A stretch of DNA of 22,755 bases, taken from assembly GCF_030150285.1 (NCBI RefSeq), contig NZ_JASLGE010000038.1, positions 1 through 22,755 on the forward strand, in the 5' to 3' direction. The notes under the pieces are model-generated. The model did not search any database. It was not told the origin of the DNA and saw nothing but the letters and a program-made list of their open reading frames with translations. Shown in pieces: positions 6,989-14,823 of this stretch; position 1 is the stretch's first letter; every line of letters starts with the position of its first letter. Source of the DNA: Pseudomonas sp. (GTDB lineage Bacteria; Pseudomonadota; Gammaproteobacteria; Pseudomonadales; Pseudomonadaceae). Position numbers and translations under genes: made by a program.

Positions 6989-7459
6989 TCAGGCTTTAGC
7001 TTGGTTGGCTTTGCGCAACCGCCAGGCCATGGCCAGCCAGACACAGGTCACACCGGCAAATTTTGAAGCCATCGCGGTAATGATCACGCCGGGGGTAAAC
7101 GCGTCGATCATGCCGAAAAAGATAAAGGTATCAATGGGGATGCTCAGCGCCGAGCTGATCCAGAGCCGGTCGTGCAACGGCCGCCGGGTGATGCTGAACA
7201 CCAGCCAGTCAATGCATTCGGACACGGCAAATGCCGTGGCACTTGCCAGCGCAATCGAAGGGTCGGAGGTGGCATAAGACAGCACCAGCGCCGCCAGCAT
7301 GGCGAGCAGCGCGCCATGACCGTAGCGGGTTTGCACCATGTCACGCAGTACAAACACCAGCCCGCCCCAGGCCGACCAGATAATGTCCAGGTGCGGAGCC
7401 GAGGAAAACGCGTAGTTGATCAAGACGACGCTGGCGATATAAGCGATAAGGAACAGCAT
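6989..7459 (-). CDS. VUT family (YhhQ-like) putative precursor transporter, short form
   Basis: The 156-residue protein is almost entirely hydrophobic, with five or six membrane segments, and carries the VUT (PF02592) signatures HLDIIWSAWGGLVFVLRDMV, SECIDWLVFSI and SSALSIPIDTFIFFG. Family members such as E. coli YhhQ take up queuosine precursors and are about 220 residues long, so this is the shorter version known in pseudomonads; the substrate is not evident from sequence. I prefer the ATG at 7457-7459 (MLFLIAYIASVVLINYAF). An in-frame GTG at 7472-7474 adds five residues and is equally open; neither start has a well-spaced ribosome-binding site. The gene ends 91 bases upstream of purT on the same strand. 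Confidence 0.8.
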   Translation of the reverse strand: MLFLIAYIASVVLINYAFSSAPHLDIIWSAWGGLVFVLRDMVQTRYGHGALLAMLAALVLSYATSDPSIALASATAFAVSECIDWLVFSITRRPLHDRLWISSALSIPIDTFIFFGMIDAFTPGVIITAMASKFAGVTCVWLAMAWRLRKANQAKA

Positions 7460-7516
7460 GGGAGCGAGCGACACCTCTAAATAAGGCGCACAGGGTACTT
7501 GAGTCGTACCCGATTT

Positions 7517-7570
7517 TGTAGGCGCGAGCTTGCTCGCGATCGTTCAACAGATCAAAAAACCGCGCCTACA
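7517..7570. repeat. REP element with inverted partner arm
   Basis: A REP with the core GCGAGCTTGCTCGC (7518-7541, plus strand) starts with TGTAGGCGCG. Its exact complement, CGCGCCTACA, follows at 7561-7570, so the unit can fold as a long hairpin enclosing the REP palindrome and a GATC-flanked spacer. It fills the gap between the DUF1289 gene and the VUT gene and ends four bases before the DUF1289 stop. Confidence 0.8.
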
Positions 7571-7574
7571 GGGG

Positions 7575-7784
7575 TTATGGCTGGCTGCCCAGCACCCACA
7601 TCACGCCGCTGGACTTGGCACGCTCATGACACAGCATCAACACGGCGCGGCGCTCGAGGTTGGTCATGCGGCTCCAACGGCTGATTTCGGCCACGGTTCG
7701 CTGGCAACCGGTGCACACGTCATCGTCATCCAGCGCGCAGATATTCACGCAGGGTGAGGCGACTGGGCGCTCTTCGTCATTCAT
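7575..7784 (-). CDS. DUF1289 domain protein (small Cys4 protein)
   Basis: The 69-residue product, starting MNDEERPVASPCVNIC, belongs to the DUF1289 family, whose biochemical function is unknown. Four cysteines (C12, C16, C24, C27) form a CX3C-X7-CX2C pattern suggestive of metal binding, followed by EISRWSRMTNLERRAV. I placed the start at the ATG at 7782-7784, which overlaps the last codons of the carbonic anhydrase homologue by eight bases. A longer open frame exists upstream but lies wholly inside that gene. The overlap indicates coupled translation in one transcript. Confidence 0.85.
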   Translation of the reverse strand: MNDEERPVASPCVNICALDDDDVCTGCQRTVAEISRWSRMTNLERRAVLMLCHERAKSSGVMWVLGSQP

Positions 7785-8304
7785 CGTCTTGCACCGCCAG
7801 GTCACGGGCATAGCGCTGGCCGTTTTTGACGTAGTGATCGGCGCTGGCTTCAAGGCGCTTTTTTTGCTCATCGGTCAATTCGCGTACCACTTTGCCCGGC
7901 GACCCCATCACCAGCGAACCGTCGGGAATTTCTTTGCCTTCACCGATCAGTGCGTTGGCTCCGATGATGCAATGCTTGCCGATTTTAGCGCCGTTGAGGA
8001 TCACGGCATTGATACCGATCAGGCTGTAATCACCCACCGTACAGCCGTGCAACATGGCGTTATGGCCAATGGTTACGCCCGTGCCCAGTGTGAGCGGGTA
8101 GCCCATGTCGGTGTGCATCACCGCTCCATCCTGCACATTGCTGTGCTTGCCGATCAGGATCAGTTCGTTGTCACCGCGCAGAACGGCATTGAACCAGACA
8201 GTGGCACCCTCCTCCAGCCGTACTTTGCCGATCAATGTGGCGGTGGGGGCTGTCCAACTGTCGGGGTGAGTGTCGACGATTGAATCGCCCAAACGGTATT
8301 TCAT
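7777..8304 (-). CDS. Gamma-class carbonic anhydrase family protein (YrdA/PaaY type)
   Basis: The 175-residue product is a left-handed beta-helix protein built of hexapeptide repeats, starting MKYRLGDSIVDTHPDSWTAP. Three histidines in the expected pattern, H64 (in MHTD), H81 and H86 (in GHNAMLHGC), would bind the trimer's metal. Family members range from active carbonic anhydrase to proteins of unproven activity, so catalysis is not certain. The ATG at 8302-8304 has GAGGA eight bases upstream. It sits 41 bases downstream of the Nudix gene and overlaps the DUF1289 gene by eight bases, so the three probably form an operon. Confidence 0.92.
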   Translation of the reverse strand: MKYRLGDSIVDTHPDSWTAPTATLIGKVRLEEGATVWFNAVLRGDNELILIGKHSNVQDGAVMHTDMGYPLTLGTGVTIGHNAMLHGCTVGDYSLIGINAVILNGAKIGKHCIIGANALIGEGKEIPDGSLVMGSPGKVVRELTDEQKKRLEASADHYVKNGQRYARDLAVQDDE

Positions 8305-8345
8305 GTGAAAGTCCTCACGGCTGGCATGGCTGTCTAGGAACAGCT

Positions 8346-8948
8346 CTAGAGTTGGGTAAAACGTTCAGGCGGGATGTGCAGGTTAATATTGAGGTCGTCG
8401 TAAAGCAGGTTCATCAGCTCGACAATCATGATGGCCGTCAATCCCCAGATCTTGTAACCCTCATAGCGGTAGCTCGGCACATACCAACTGCGCCCCTGAT
8501 AGTCGATACGGTGAGTGTGCTCACGCGGGTCCTCGCGGAAAAAATCCAGTGGCACGCTGAAGACTGCGGCGATCTCGGCATCGTTGGCCAAATATTCGAC
8601 GTAATCCGGAACCACGCCCACGTATGGTGTGACCTGTATGCCGTGTAATGAAATCAATGGGCTGAGCGGCCCGACGATTTCGACAAGGCCGGGCGGCAAG
8701 CCTATTTCTTCTTCGGCTTCACGTAGCGCGGTAAACACCAGGTCCGGGTCTTCAGGGTCCCGCCGCCCACCCGGAAAGGCTACTTCGCCACCATGGGTCG
8801 AGAGCCCGCTGGCACGCAGGGTCAAAATCAATTCCGGTTCGTCGCTGCGGGTTACCGGCAGCAACACAGCAGCTTCAGGGAAACGGCGTTCGGTATTTAA
8901 CGTCCGTGGGGTATAGCGACTTACACGGCTAAGCAGCTCGTCCAGCAT
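8346..8948 (-). CDS. Nudix hydrolase, CoA pyrophosphatase type (NudL/YeaB-like)
   Basis: The 200-residue protein resembles the CoA-cleaving Nudix group, which splits CoA and its derivatives to 4'-phosphopantetheine and 3',5'-ADP. The Nudix region runs from AFPGGRRDPED (57-67) to REAEEEIGL (76-84), the form with one extra residue seen in this subfamily. Upstream is LRASGLSTHGGEVAFPGG, close to the family LSxHxGQ/EVAFPGG signature, and downstream is QVTPYVG. It begins at the ATG at 8946-8948, with a weak ribosome-binding site. It is the probable first gene of an operon with the carbonic anhydrase homologue and DUF1289, and is divergent from the zinc-ribbon Nudix gene across 146 bases. Confidence 0.9.
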   Translation of the reverse strand: MLDELLSRVSRYTPRTLNTERRFPEAAVLLPVTRSDEPELILTLRASGLSTHGGEVAFPGGRRDPEDPDLVFTALREAEEEIGLPPGLVEIVGPLSPLISLHGIQVTPYVGVVPDYVEYLANDAEIAAVFSVPLDFFREDPREHTHRIDYQGRSWYVPSYRYEGYKIWGLTAIMIVELMNLLYDDLNINLHIPPERFTQL

Positions 8949-9094
8949 AGGTCATCTCGATCCGTCACTTGTCGGGCATCATGCACCAAATTGCACGGGG
9001 CACCCAAGCCCCACTCTGTCGCAGGTCGTGAAAGAGACACTTGCTGTCCACCGGGCGCAGGGCCAAGATAGCCGCTGCCCCAAGAGAACACAGC

Positions 9095-9652
9095 ATGAAA
9101 TTTTGCAGCCTATGCGGCCACTCAGTCAGTCAACGCATCCCTGAAGACGATTCTCGTCTGCGTTATGTCTGTGACCATTGCCAGACCATTCACTACCAAA
9201 ACCCCAATATTGTTGCCGGCTGCTTGCCGACCTGGGGCACGCAGGTGCTGCTGTGTCGGCGCGCCATCGAGCCCCGCAAAGGCTACTGGACACTGCCCGC
9301 AGGCTTTATGGAAAACGGTGAAACCGTTGAGCAAGCAGCCCAGCGCGAAACCCTGGAGGAAGCCTGCGCCCAGGTCGAGCACCTGGAAATCTACACGCTG
9401 ATTGATGTTCCTCATATCAACCAGGTGCATATTTTCTATCGTGCCCGGCTGCAAAGCCCCGATTTCGCCGCTGGCATTGAAAGCCTGGAGGTGCGCTTGT
9501 TCGATGAAGCTGACATCCCTTGGTCAGCACTGGCTTTTCGCACAGTCAGCCGTACCTTAGAATGCTTTTTCGCTGACCGTCAGAGCGACACCTACCCTGT
9601 GCGCAGCGAAGCCGTAGCGCCGCTGAGCGACCTGATCAAACCCCAACAATAA
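9095..9652 (+). CDS. Zinc-ribbon Nudix hydrolase
   Basis: The 185-residue product starts MKFCSLCGHS and has an N-terminal zinc ribbon with cysteines C4, C7, C26 and C29. The Nudix domain follows, with G70-X5-E76-X7-R84-E85-T-L-E88-E89, the complete catalytic motif apart from C91 in place of the last glycine. This combination (Nudix_N_2 plus Nudix) is found in NADH/ADP-ribose pyrophosphatase-like enzymes; the substrate cannot be read from the sequence. I chose the ATG at 9095 because the zinc ribbon begins right there; an 18-codon upstream extension is unlike the family. It stands 35 bases before the L,D-transpeptidase gene on the same strand. Confidence 0.9.
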   Translation: MKFCSLCGHSVSQRIPEDDSRLRYVCDHCQTIHYQNPNIVAGCLPTWGTQVLLCRRAIEPRKGYWTLPAGFMENGETVEQAAQRETLEEACAQVEHLEIYTLIDVPHINQVHIFYRARLQSPDFAAGIESLEVRLFDEADIPWSALAFRTVSRTLECFFADRQSDTYPVRSEAVAPLSDLIKPQQ

Positions 9653-9687
9653 GGTTGTCCGCCTTGCACCTCAGGAATACCCCTCTC

Positions 9688-10254
9688 ATGCGTTGGCTGT
9701 TCGCTGCCCTCTGCCTGTTTTTTGCCGTTACTTGCCAAGCCTCTGTTGTCATCACCGTGAACGGCAAACCCGTCGATAAGAATCAGGTCCTCAAACCTGC
9801 TTCCACTCAGAAAACCGTCCAGGCCGGACAACGCATCGACAAAATTTTGGTCATCAAGTCCACACGCCGACTTGAACTCATCAGCAACGGCCAACCAATC
9901 AAGACCTACCGTATTTCATTGGGCAAACAACCCAAGGGGCATAAAATGCGTGAGGGCGACAAACGCACGCCCGAGGGCATCTATTGGGTCGACTGGCGCA
10001 AGAGAAGCAACAAATTCAACCTGGCGATGCACATTAACTACCCTAACATCAGCGATGCTGCCACTGCCCGGCGCGAAGGCGTGAACCCGGGCTCCATGAT
10101 CATGATCCACGGCACCCCGGACAGCGAGGAAAACCCTGAAGAGCTGTTCCACACGCTGGACTGGACCGATGGCTGTATCGCAATGAAAAACTACGAAATG
10201 CGCGAAGTCTGGAACCTGGTCAAAGACGGCACGATGATTGAAATCCGCCCCTGA
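9688..10254 (+). CDS. Secreted L,D-transpeptidase family protein (YkuD domain)
   Basis: YkuD-domain enzymes cross-link peptidoglycan or attach proteins to it, using an active-site cysteine. The 188-residue product has a signal peptide (MRWLFAALCLFFAVTCQA, cleavage probably after residue 18), so it acts in the periplasm. The catalytic region has H141 in MIHGTPD and C163 in TDGCIAMKN, the usual HXn-(S/T)XGC arrangement. I chose the ATG at 9688, with AGGAA eleven bases upstream; in-frame TTG codons further up would add residues before the signal peptide. A bidirectional terminator follows 22 bases after the stop. Confidence 0.9.
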   Translation: MRWLFAALCLFFAVTCQASVVITVNGKPVDKNQVLKPASTQKTVQAGQRIDKILVIKSTRRLELISNGQPIKTYRISLGKQPKGHKMREGDKRTPEGIYWVDWRKRSNKFNLAMHINYPNISDAATARREGVNPGSMIMIHGTPDSEENPEELFHTLDWTDGCIAMKNYEMREVWNLVKDGTMIEIRP

Positions 10255-10275
10255 AAGCCTTCCCGGCAAACCATA

Positions 10276-10314
10276 AAAAAGCCCGCTGACCGTTACCGGT
10301 TCAGCGGGCTTTTT
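10276..10314. terminator. Bidirectional Rho-independent terminator
   Basis: A 14-bp perfect stem, AAAAAGCCCGCTGA paired with TCAGCGGGCTTTTT, encloses a loop of 11 bases that can extend the stem by a CCG/CGG pairing. A-tract and T-tract flank the two sides, so it works in both directions: for the L,D-transpeptidase gene on the plus strand and for the purL-YqfO-like pair on the minus strand. Confidence 0.95.
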
Positions 10315-10327
10315 GTTTGGCCAGTGG

Positions 10328-10639
10328 CTAAAGGTCAGCCAACTGCCATACCTCATACGCGGGGGTTTCATAGGGGTGGCTGAGCTTGAGCGCAGCCACC
10401 ACCTCGCGTATCAGATCGTCTGCAACGACCAGCTCAACCCTCCACTCGCCGACGTATTCGACCAGGCCGGTTTGCCCAATGAACGGCTGGCTGCCATCCA
10501 GTGCACGAAACTGGCCCTGCCCCATCGTCTGCCAGGCGCAGTGATCATAAGTGCCGATGCGACCACCACCGGCCGCGAATACAGCGTCCTTGACCACCTC
10601 AACATGGCTTGGCGGTACGAAAAAGCTGAGCTTGTACAT
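10328..10639 (-). CDS. Small YqfO/NIF3-like domain protein
   Basis: The 103-residue product starts MYKLSFFVPPSHVEVVKDAV and ends in HPYETPAYEVWQLADL. It resembles the CutA-like insert domain of YqfO/NIF3 proteins, which occurs as a stand-alone protein in many gammaproteobacteria. Its function is unknown; GGGRIGTYDHCAWQTMGQGQ and the HPYETPAY segment are the conserved features. The ATG at 10637-10639 is two bases after the purL stop, with no good ribosome-binding site, so it is probably translated by coupling to purL. The stop is 13 bases from the shared terminator. Confidence 0.85.
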   Translation of the reverse strand: MYKLSFFVPPSHVEVVKDAVFAAGGGRIGTYDHCAWQTMGQGQFRALDGSQPFIGQTGLVEYVGEWRVELVVADDLIREVVAALKLSHPYETPAYEVWQLADL

Positions 10640-10641
10640 GC

Positions 10642-13600
10642 TTAGTCGACCCACACGCGCGCGTTGCGGAACATGCGCAGCCAAGGCGCATCTTCGTTCC
10701 ACTCTTCCGGACGCCACGAGTTCTGCACGGCGCGGAACACCCGCTCAGGGTGCGGCATCATGATCGTCACGCGGCCGTCACGGCTGGTCAGGCCGGTAAT
10801 CCCGCGCGGCGAACCGTTCGGGTTAGCCGGGTAGCGCTCAGTCACTTTGCCGTGGTTGTCGACAAAGCGCAGCGCGACACAACCTGACTGGTCAGCTTGC
10901 AGCAAGGCTTCTTCACTGGCGAACTCAGCATGACCTTCCCCGTGCGCGATAGCGATTGGCATACGCGAACCGGCCATACCTTGCAGGAAAATCGAGTTCG
11001 ACTCCTGAACCTGAACCATCGCAACACGGGCTTCGAACTGCTCGGAACGGTTACGCACAAAGTGCGGCCAGAACTCGCTGCCCGGAATCAGCTCGCTGAG
11101 GTTGGACATCATCTGGCAACCGTTGCACACGCCCAGCGCGAAGCTGTCGGCACGCTCAAAAAAGCCCTGGAACGCATCACGAGCGCGGGTATTGAACAAG
11201 GCCGATTTAGCCCAGCCTTCACCGGCACCCAACACGTCACCGTAGGAGAAGCCGCCGCAGGCAACCAGCCCCTTGAACTCATTCAGGTCGACACGGCCGG
11301 CCAAAATGTCGCTCATGTGCACGTCGATGGCATTGAAACCGGCACGGTCAAACGCCGCTGCCATTTCTACCTGACCATTAACGCCCTGCTCACGCAGCAC
11401 GGCCACTTGAGGGCGGATGCCTTTTTTGATGTACGCCGCGCTGATGTTGTCGTTGACATCAAAACCGAGCTTGGCATTCAGGCCCGGATTGTCTTCTTCC
11501 AGCAGCACGTCGAACTCTTGGTCGGCGCACTCGACATTGTCACGCAGACGCTGGATCTGGTAGCTGGTTTCTGCCCACTGACGCTGCAGCAAACCGCGCT
11601 GGCCTTCAAAGACCGTCTCGCCCATCAGGCTGATGCTGATTTCACTGTTGTTAAGCGGTTGGCCGATAACAGCCACACAGTCGCCCAAGCCCGCCGCGCT
11701 GAACTGCGCCAGCACGCCTGCAGTCGAATCCTGGCGAACCTGGATAACGGCCCCCAGCTCTTCGTTGAACAGAATGGCCGGGACTTCACGGGTGTTTTCA
11801 GTCAGGCAATCAAGGTTCAGGCTCAGACCACAATGACCGGCGAAGGCCATTTCCATCACGCTGGTCAGCAAACCACCATCGGAACGGTCGTGATAAGCCA
11901 GCAGATGACCATCGGCGTTCAGGCCCTGGATGACCGCGAAGAAAGCCTTGAGGTCTTCAGCGTCGTCAACGTCCGGTGCCAGCTTGCCCAGCTTGCCGTA
12001 GGTTTGCGCCAGGATAGAAGCCCCCATACGGTTTTGACCGCGGCCCAGGTCGATCAGGATCAGATCGGTCAGGCCTTTGTCCATGCGCAGCTCAGGCGTC
12101 AGGGTCTGGCGAACATCGAGCACCGGCGAGAAGCCGGTCACGATCAGCGACAACGGCGAGGTCACGCTCTTGTCAGTACCCTCATCGTTCCAACGGGTTT
12201 GCATCGACATCGAGTCTTTGCCTACCGGGATGGTGATGCCCAACTCAGGGCACAACTCCATACCGACCGCTTTGACCGTGTCGTACAGACGGGCATCTTC
12301 GCCTGGGTGGCCCGCGGCCGACATCCAGTTGGCCGACAACTTGATGTCGGAAATTTTGCCAATCCGCGACGCGGCGATGTTGGTCAGGGTTTCGCCAATG
12401 GCCATGCGGCCCGATGCCGGGGCATCCAGCAGAGCCAGCGGTGTACGCTCGCCCATCGCCATCGCTTCACCGGTGTACACGTCGAAGCTGGTGGCGGTGA
12501 CGGCAACGTCAGCCACAGGCACTTGCCACGGGCCGACCATTTGGTCACGGGCAACCAGGCCGGTGATGCTACGGTCGCCGATGGTAATCAGGAAGCTCTT
12601 GCTGGCGACCGCCGGGTGGTGCAGAACACGCTCGACACACTCGGCAATACTCAGTTGCGCCGGGTCGAAGTCATCGCCCAGCTCTTGCTCACGCACAGCC
12701 GAACGGTGCATCCGCGGAGCCTTGCCCAGCAGAACCTCCAGCGGCATGTCTACCGGGTTGTTACCGAAATGGCTGTCGGTGACAGTCAATTGAGGCTCGG
12801 CAGTGGCTTCGCCAACCACCGCAAACGGGCAGCGCTCACGCTCACAGATGGCCTGGAAGCGCTCGAAGTCTTCAACACCCACGGCCAGAACATAACGTTC
12901 CTGGGACTCGTTGCTCCAGATTTCGTGCGGGGCCATGCCCGGCTCGTCGTTTGGAATGTTGCGCAATTCGAAACGGCCACCACGCTCGCCGTCGTTCACC
13001 AGCTCAGGGAAGGCGTTGGACAGGCCACCGGCACCCACATCGTGAATAAAGCTGATCGGGTTTTTGTCGCCCAACTGCCAGCAACGGTCGATAACTTCCT
13101 GGCAACGGCGTTCCATTTCCGGGTTTTCGCGCTGTACCGAAGCGAAATCAAGGTCTGCCGAGCTTGCGCCGGTCGCCATGGAGGACGCTGCACCGCCGCC
13201 CAGGCCGATCAACATGGCCGGGCCACCCAGCACGATCAGCTTGGAGCCGACGGTAATCTCGCCTTTTTTGACGTGTTCTTCGCGAATGTTGCCCATACCA
13301 CCCGCCAACATGATTGGCTTGTGATAACCCCGCACTTCGTCGCCACGCGGGGTGGTGATGGACTGCTCAAAGGTACGGAAATAGCCGGTCAGGGCCGGAC
13401 GACCGAATTCGTTGTTGAACGCAGCGCCGCCCAGCGGGCCTTCGATCATGATGTCCAGCGCATTAACGATGCGCTCGGGCTTGCCGTAAGGCACTTCCCA
13501 CGGCTGTTCAAAACCCGGGATCTGCAGGTTGGACACGGTAAAACCGGTCAGGCCAGCCTTTGGCTTGGCACCGCGGCCGGTCGCGCCCTCGTCACGGATT

Positions 13601-14538
13601 TCGCCGCCGGAACCGGTCGCGGCCCCAGGGAACGGGGCAATGGCAGTCGGATGGTTGTGCGTCTCGACTTTCATCAGGATGTGCACCGGCTCCTGCACCG
13701 CGCCGTACTGGCGGGTTTCAGGGTTCGGGAAAAAACGCCCCGCTACGCTGCCGACGATGACCGAGGCGTTGTCCTTGTAAGCCGACAACACGCCTTCGCT
13801 GTGCATCACGTAGGTGTTCTTGATCATGCCAAACAGGCTTTTTTCCTGGCTTTGGCCATCGATGTCCCAACTGGCGTTGAAGATCTTGTGACGGCAATGC
13901 TCGGAGTTCGCCTGGGCAAACATCATCAGTTCAATGTCGTGCGGGTTGCGGCCCAGACCATTGAACGCATCGACCAGGTAATCGATTTCGTCTTCAGCCA
14001 GGGCCAGGCCCAATTCAACGTTGGCCTTCTCCAGGGCGGCGCGGCCACCGCCCAACACGTCGATTGCAGTCAACGGCTTGGGTTCGGCGTGACTGAACAG
14101 GCCACTGGCCTGCTCAAGGTTGCCCAGTACAATTTGTGTCATGCGGTCATGCAGGACCGAGGCAATCAGTTCGGCTTGCGCCTCGCTGAATTGTCCCGCC
14201 ACATAGAAAGCGATACCGCGTTCCAGGCGCTGAACGTTCGCCAGGCCACAGTTACGGGCAATGTCACTGGCCTTGCTCGACCACGGAGAAATAGTGCCAA
14301 AACGCGGCAATACCAGGAACAGCCGGCCAGTCGGCTCTTGGACCGGCACACTTGGGCCGTACTTCAGGAGACGAGCCAGTACCTGCTGTTCATCGCTGGT
14401 CAACTCCCCCGTTACATCGGCAAAGTGGGCGAATTCAGCATACAAACCACTGACAGCCGGAACCTTTTGGTTCAGTTGTACCAGGAGTTTGCTGTGGCGA
14501 AAGGCAGAAAGGGCAGGAGCGCCGCGCAGGATCAACAT
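10642..14538 (-). CDS. purL: Phosphoribosylformylglycinamidine synthase, large single-chain form
   Basis: PurL converts formyl-GAR, glutamine and ATP to FGAM, the fourth step of purine synthesis. The product has 1298 residues, the length of the gammaproteobacterial single-chain enzyme. In order it holds an N-terminal PurS-like region, two PurM-like ATP-binding halves (with ETHNHPTAIAPFPGAATGSG) and a C-terminal class I glutamine amidotransferase. The amidotransferase triad is visible as C1138 (in GVCNGCQ), H1263 and E1265 (in MMPHPER). I chose the ATG at 14536-14538 (MLILRGAPALSAFR), with GAGG about 11 bases upstream, since further upstream codons do not match the family. Immediately downstream is the small YqfO-like gene. 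Confidence 0.98.
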   Translation of the reverse strand: MLILRGAPALSAFRHSKLLVQLNQKVPAVSGLYAEFAHFADVTGELTSDEQQVLARLLKYGPSVPVQEPTGRLFLVLPRFGTISPWSSKASDIARNCGLANVQRLERGIAFYVAGQFSEAQAELIASVLHDRMTQIVLGNLEQASGLFSHAEPKPLTAIDVLGGGRAALEKANVELGLALAEDEIDYLVDAFNGLGRNPHDIELMMFAQANSEHCRHKIFNASWDIDGQSQEKSLFGMIKNTYVMHSEGVLSAYKDNASVIVGSVAGRFFPNPETRQYGAVQEPVHILMKVETHNHPTAIAPFPGAATGSGGEIRDEGATGRGAKPKAGLTGFTVSNLQIPGFEQPWEVPYGKPERIVNALDIMIEGPLGGAAFNNEFGRPALTGYFRTFEQSITTPRGDEVRGYHKPIMLAGGMGNIREEHVKKGEITVGSKLIVLGGPAMLIGLGGGAASSMATGASSADLDFASVQRENPEMERRCQEVIDRCWQLGDKNPISFIHDVGAGGLSNAFPELVNDGERGGRFELRNIPNDEPGMAPHEIWSNESQERYVLAVGVEDFERFQAICERERCPFAVVGEATAEPQLTVTDSHFGNNPVDMPLEVLLGKAPRMHRSAVREQELGDDFDPAQLSIAECVERVLHHPAVASKSFLITIGDRSITGLVARDQMVGPWQVPVADVAVTATSFDVYTGEAMAMGERTPLALLDAPASGRMAIGETLTNIAASRIGKISDIKLSANWMSAAGHPGEDARLYDTVKAVGMELCPELGITIPVGKDSMSMQTRWNDEGTDKSVTSPLSLIVTGFSPVLDVRQTLTPELRMDKGLTDLILIDLGRGQNRMGASILAQTYGKLGKLAPDVDDAEDLKAFFAVIQGLNADGHLLAYHDRSDGGLLTSVMEMAFAGHCGLSLNLDCLTENTREVPAILFNEELGAVIQVRQDSTAGVLAQFSAAGLGDCVAVIGQPLNNSEISISLMGETVFEGQRGLLQRQWAETSYQIQRLRDNVECADQEFDVLLEEDNPGLNAKLGFDVNDNISAAYIKKGIRPQVAVLREQGVNGQVEMAAAFDRAGFNAIDVHMSDILAGRVDLNEFKGLVACGGFSYGDVLGAGEGWAKSALFNTRARDAFQGFFERADSFALGVCNGCQMMSNLSELIPGSEFWPHFVRNRSEQFEARVAMVQVQESNSIFLQGMAGSRMPIAIAHGEGHAEFASEEALLQADQSGCVALRFVDNHGKVTERYPANPNGSPRGITGLTSRDGRVTIMMPHPERVFRAVQNSWRPEEWNEDAPWLRMFRNARVWVD

Positions 14539-14579
14539 CTTCGGGACAGCCTCGGGAGGGGTGTGCTTTGAGGCCCGGC

Positions 14580-14585
14580 ATTCTA
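14580..14585 (-). promoter_or_regulatory. Candidate -10 element of purL
   Basis: TAGAAT lies 41 bases upstream of the purL start on the minus strand. No convincing -35 is present at 16-18 bases. The rest of the 285-base divergent gap to mltF shows no gene. Confidence 0.3.
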
Positions 14586-14823
14586 GCCTAAACCATCGGC
14601 AACAGCACCCGAAACGGCACACCAGACGCACGCCTGGCTCCACTAACCGACCAAGGCCTTATTCTTTATAGCTATCAACACGCACGCAGCCCTGCTTTAC
14701 GACGCTTTAAACATCGAGCAAAGCCTTACCCTGCCAGGGTTTTAACGAAATTAAACGCGGATATCCGAACGACTGCGCGTTGTCGATATATGGCACCCGC
14801 GCTGCTTTGCGTATACTGGAAGG

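Noticed and set aside
8992..9014. GGGGC/GCCCC hairpin in the gap between the two Nudix genes
   Set aside because: The stem is only 5 bp with no T-tract, and both flanking genes are transcribed away from it, so no function can be supported.
10897..14571. A plus-strand frame open for over 1200 codons opposite purL
   Set aside because: It mirrors purL exactly on the other strand, shows no recognisable domain and has histidine/glutamine-rich composition typical of antisense of a high-GC3 gene. purL itself is fully supported by its motifs.
14728..14743. ACCCT/AGGGT stem followed by TTTT as a terminator
   Set aside because: The stem is only 5 bp with a 3-base loop, and no plus-strand gene ends upstream of it; the gap is divergent.
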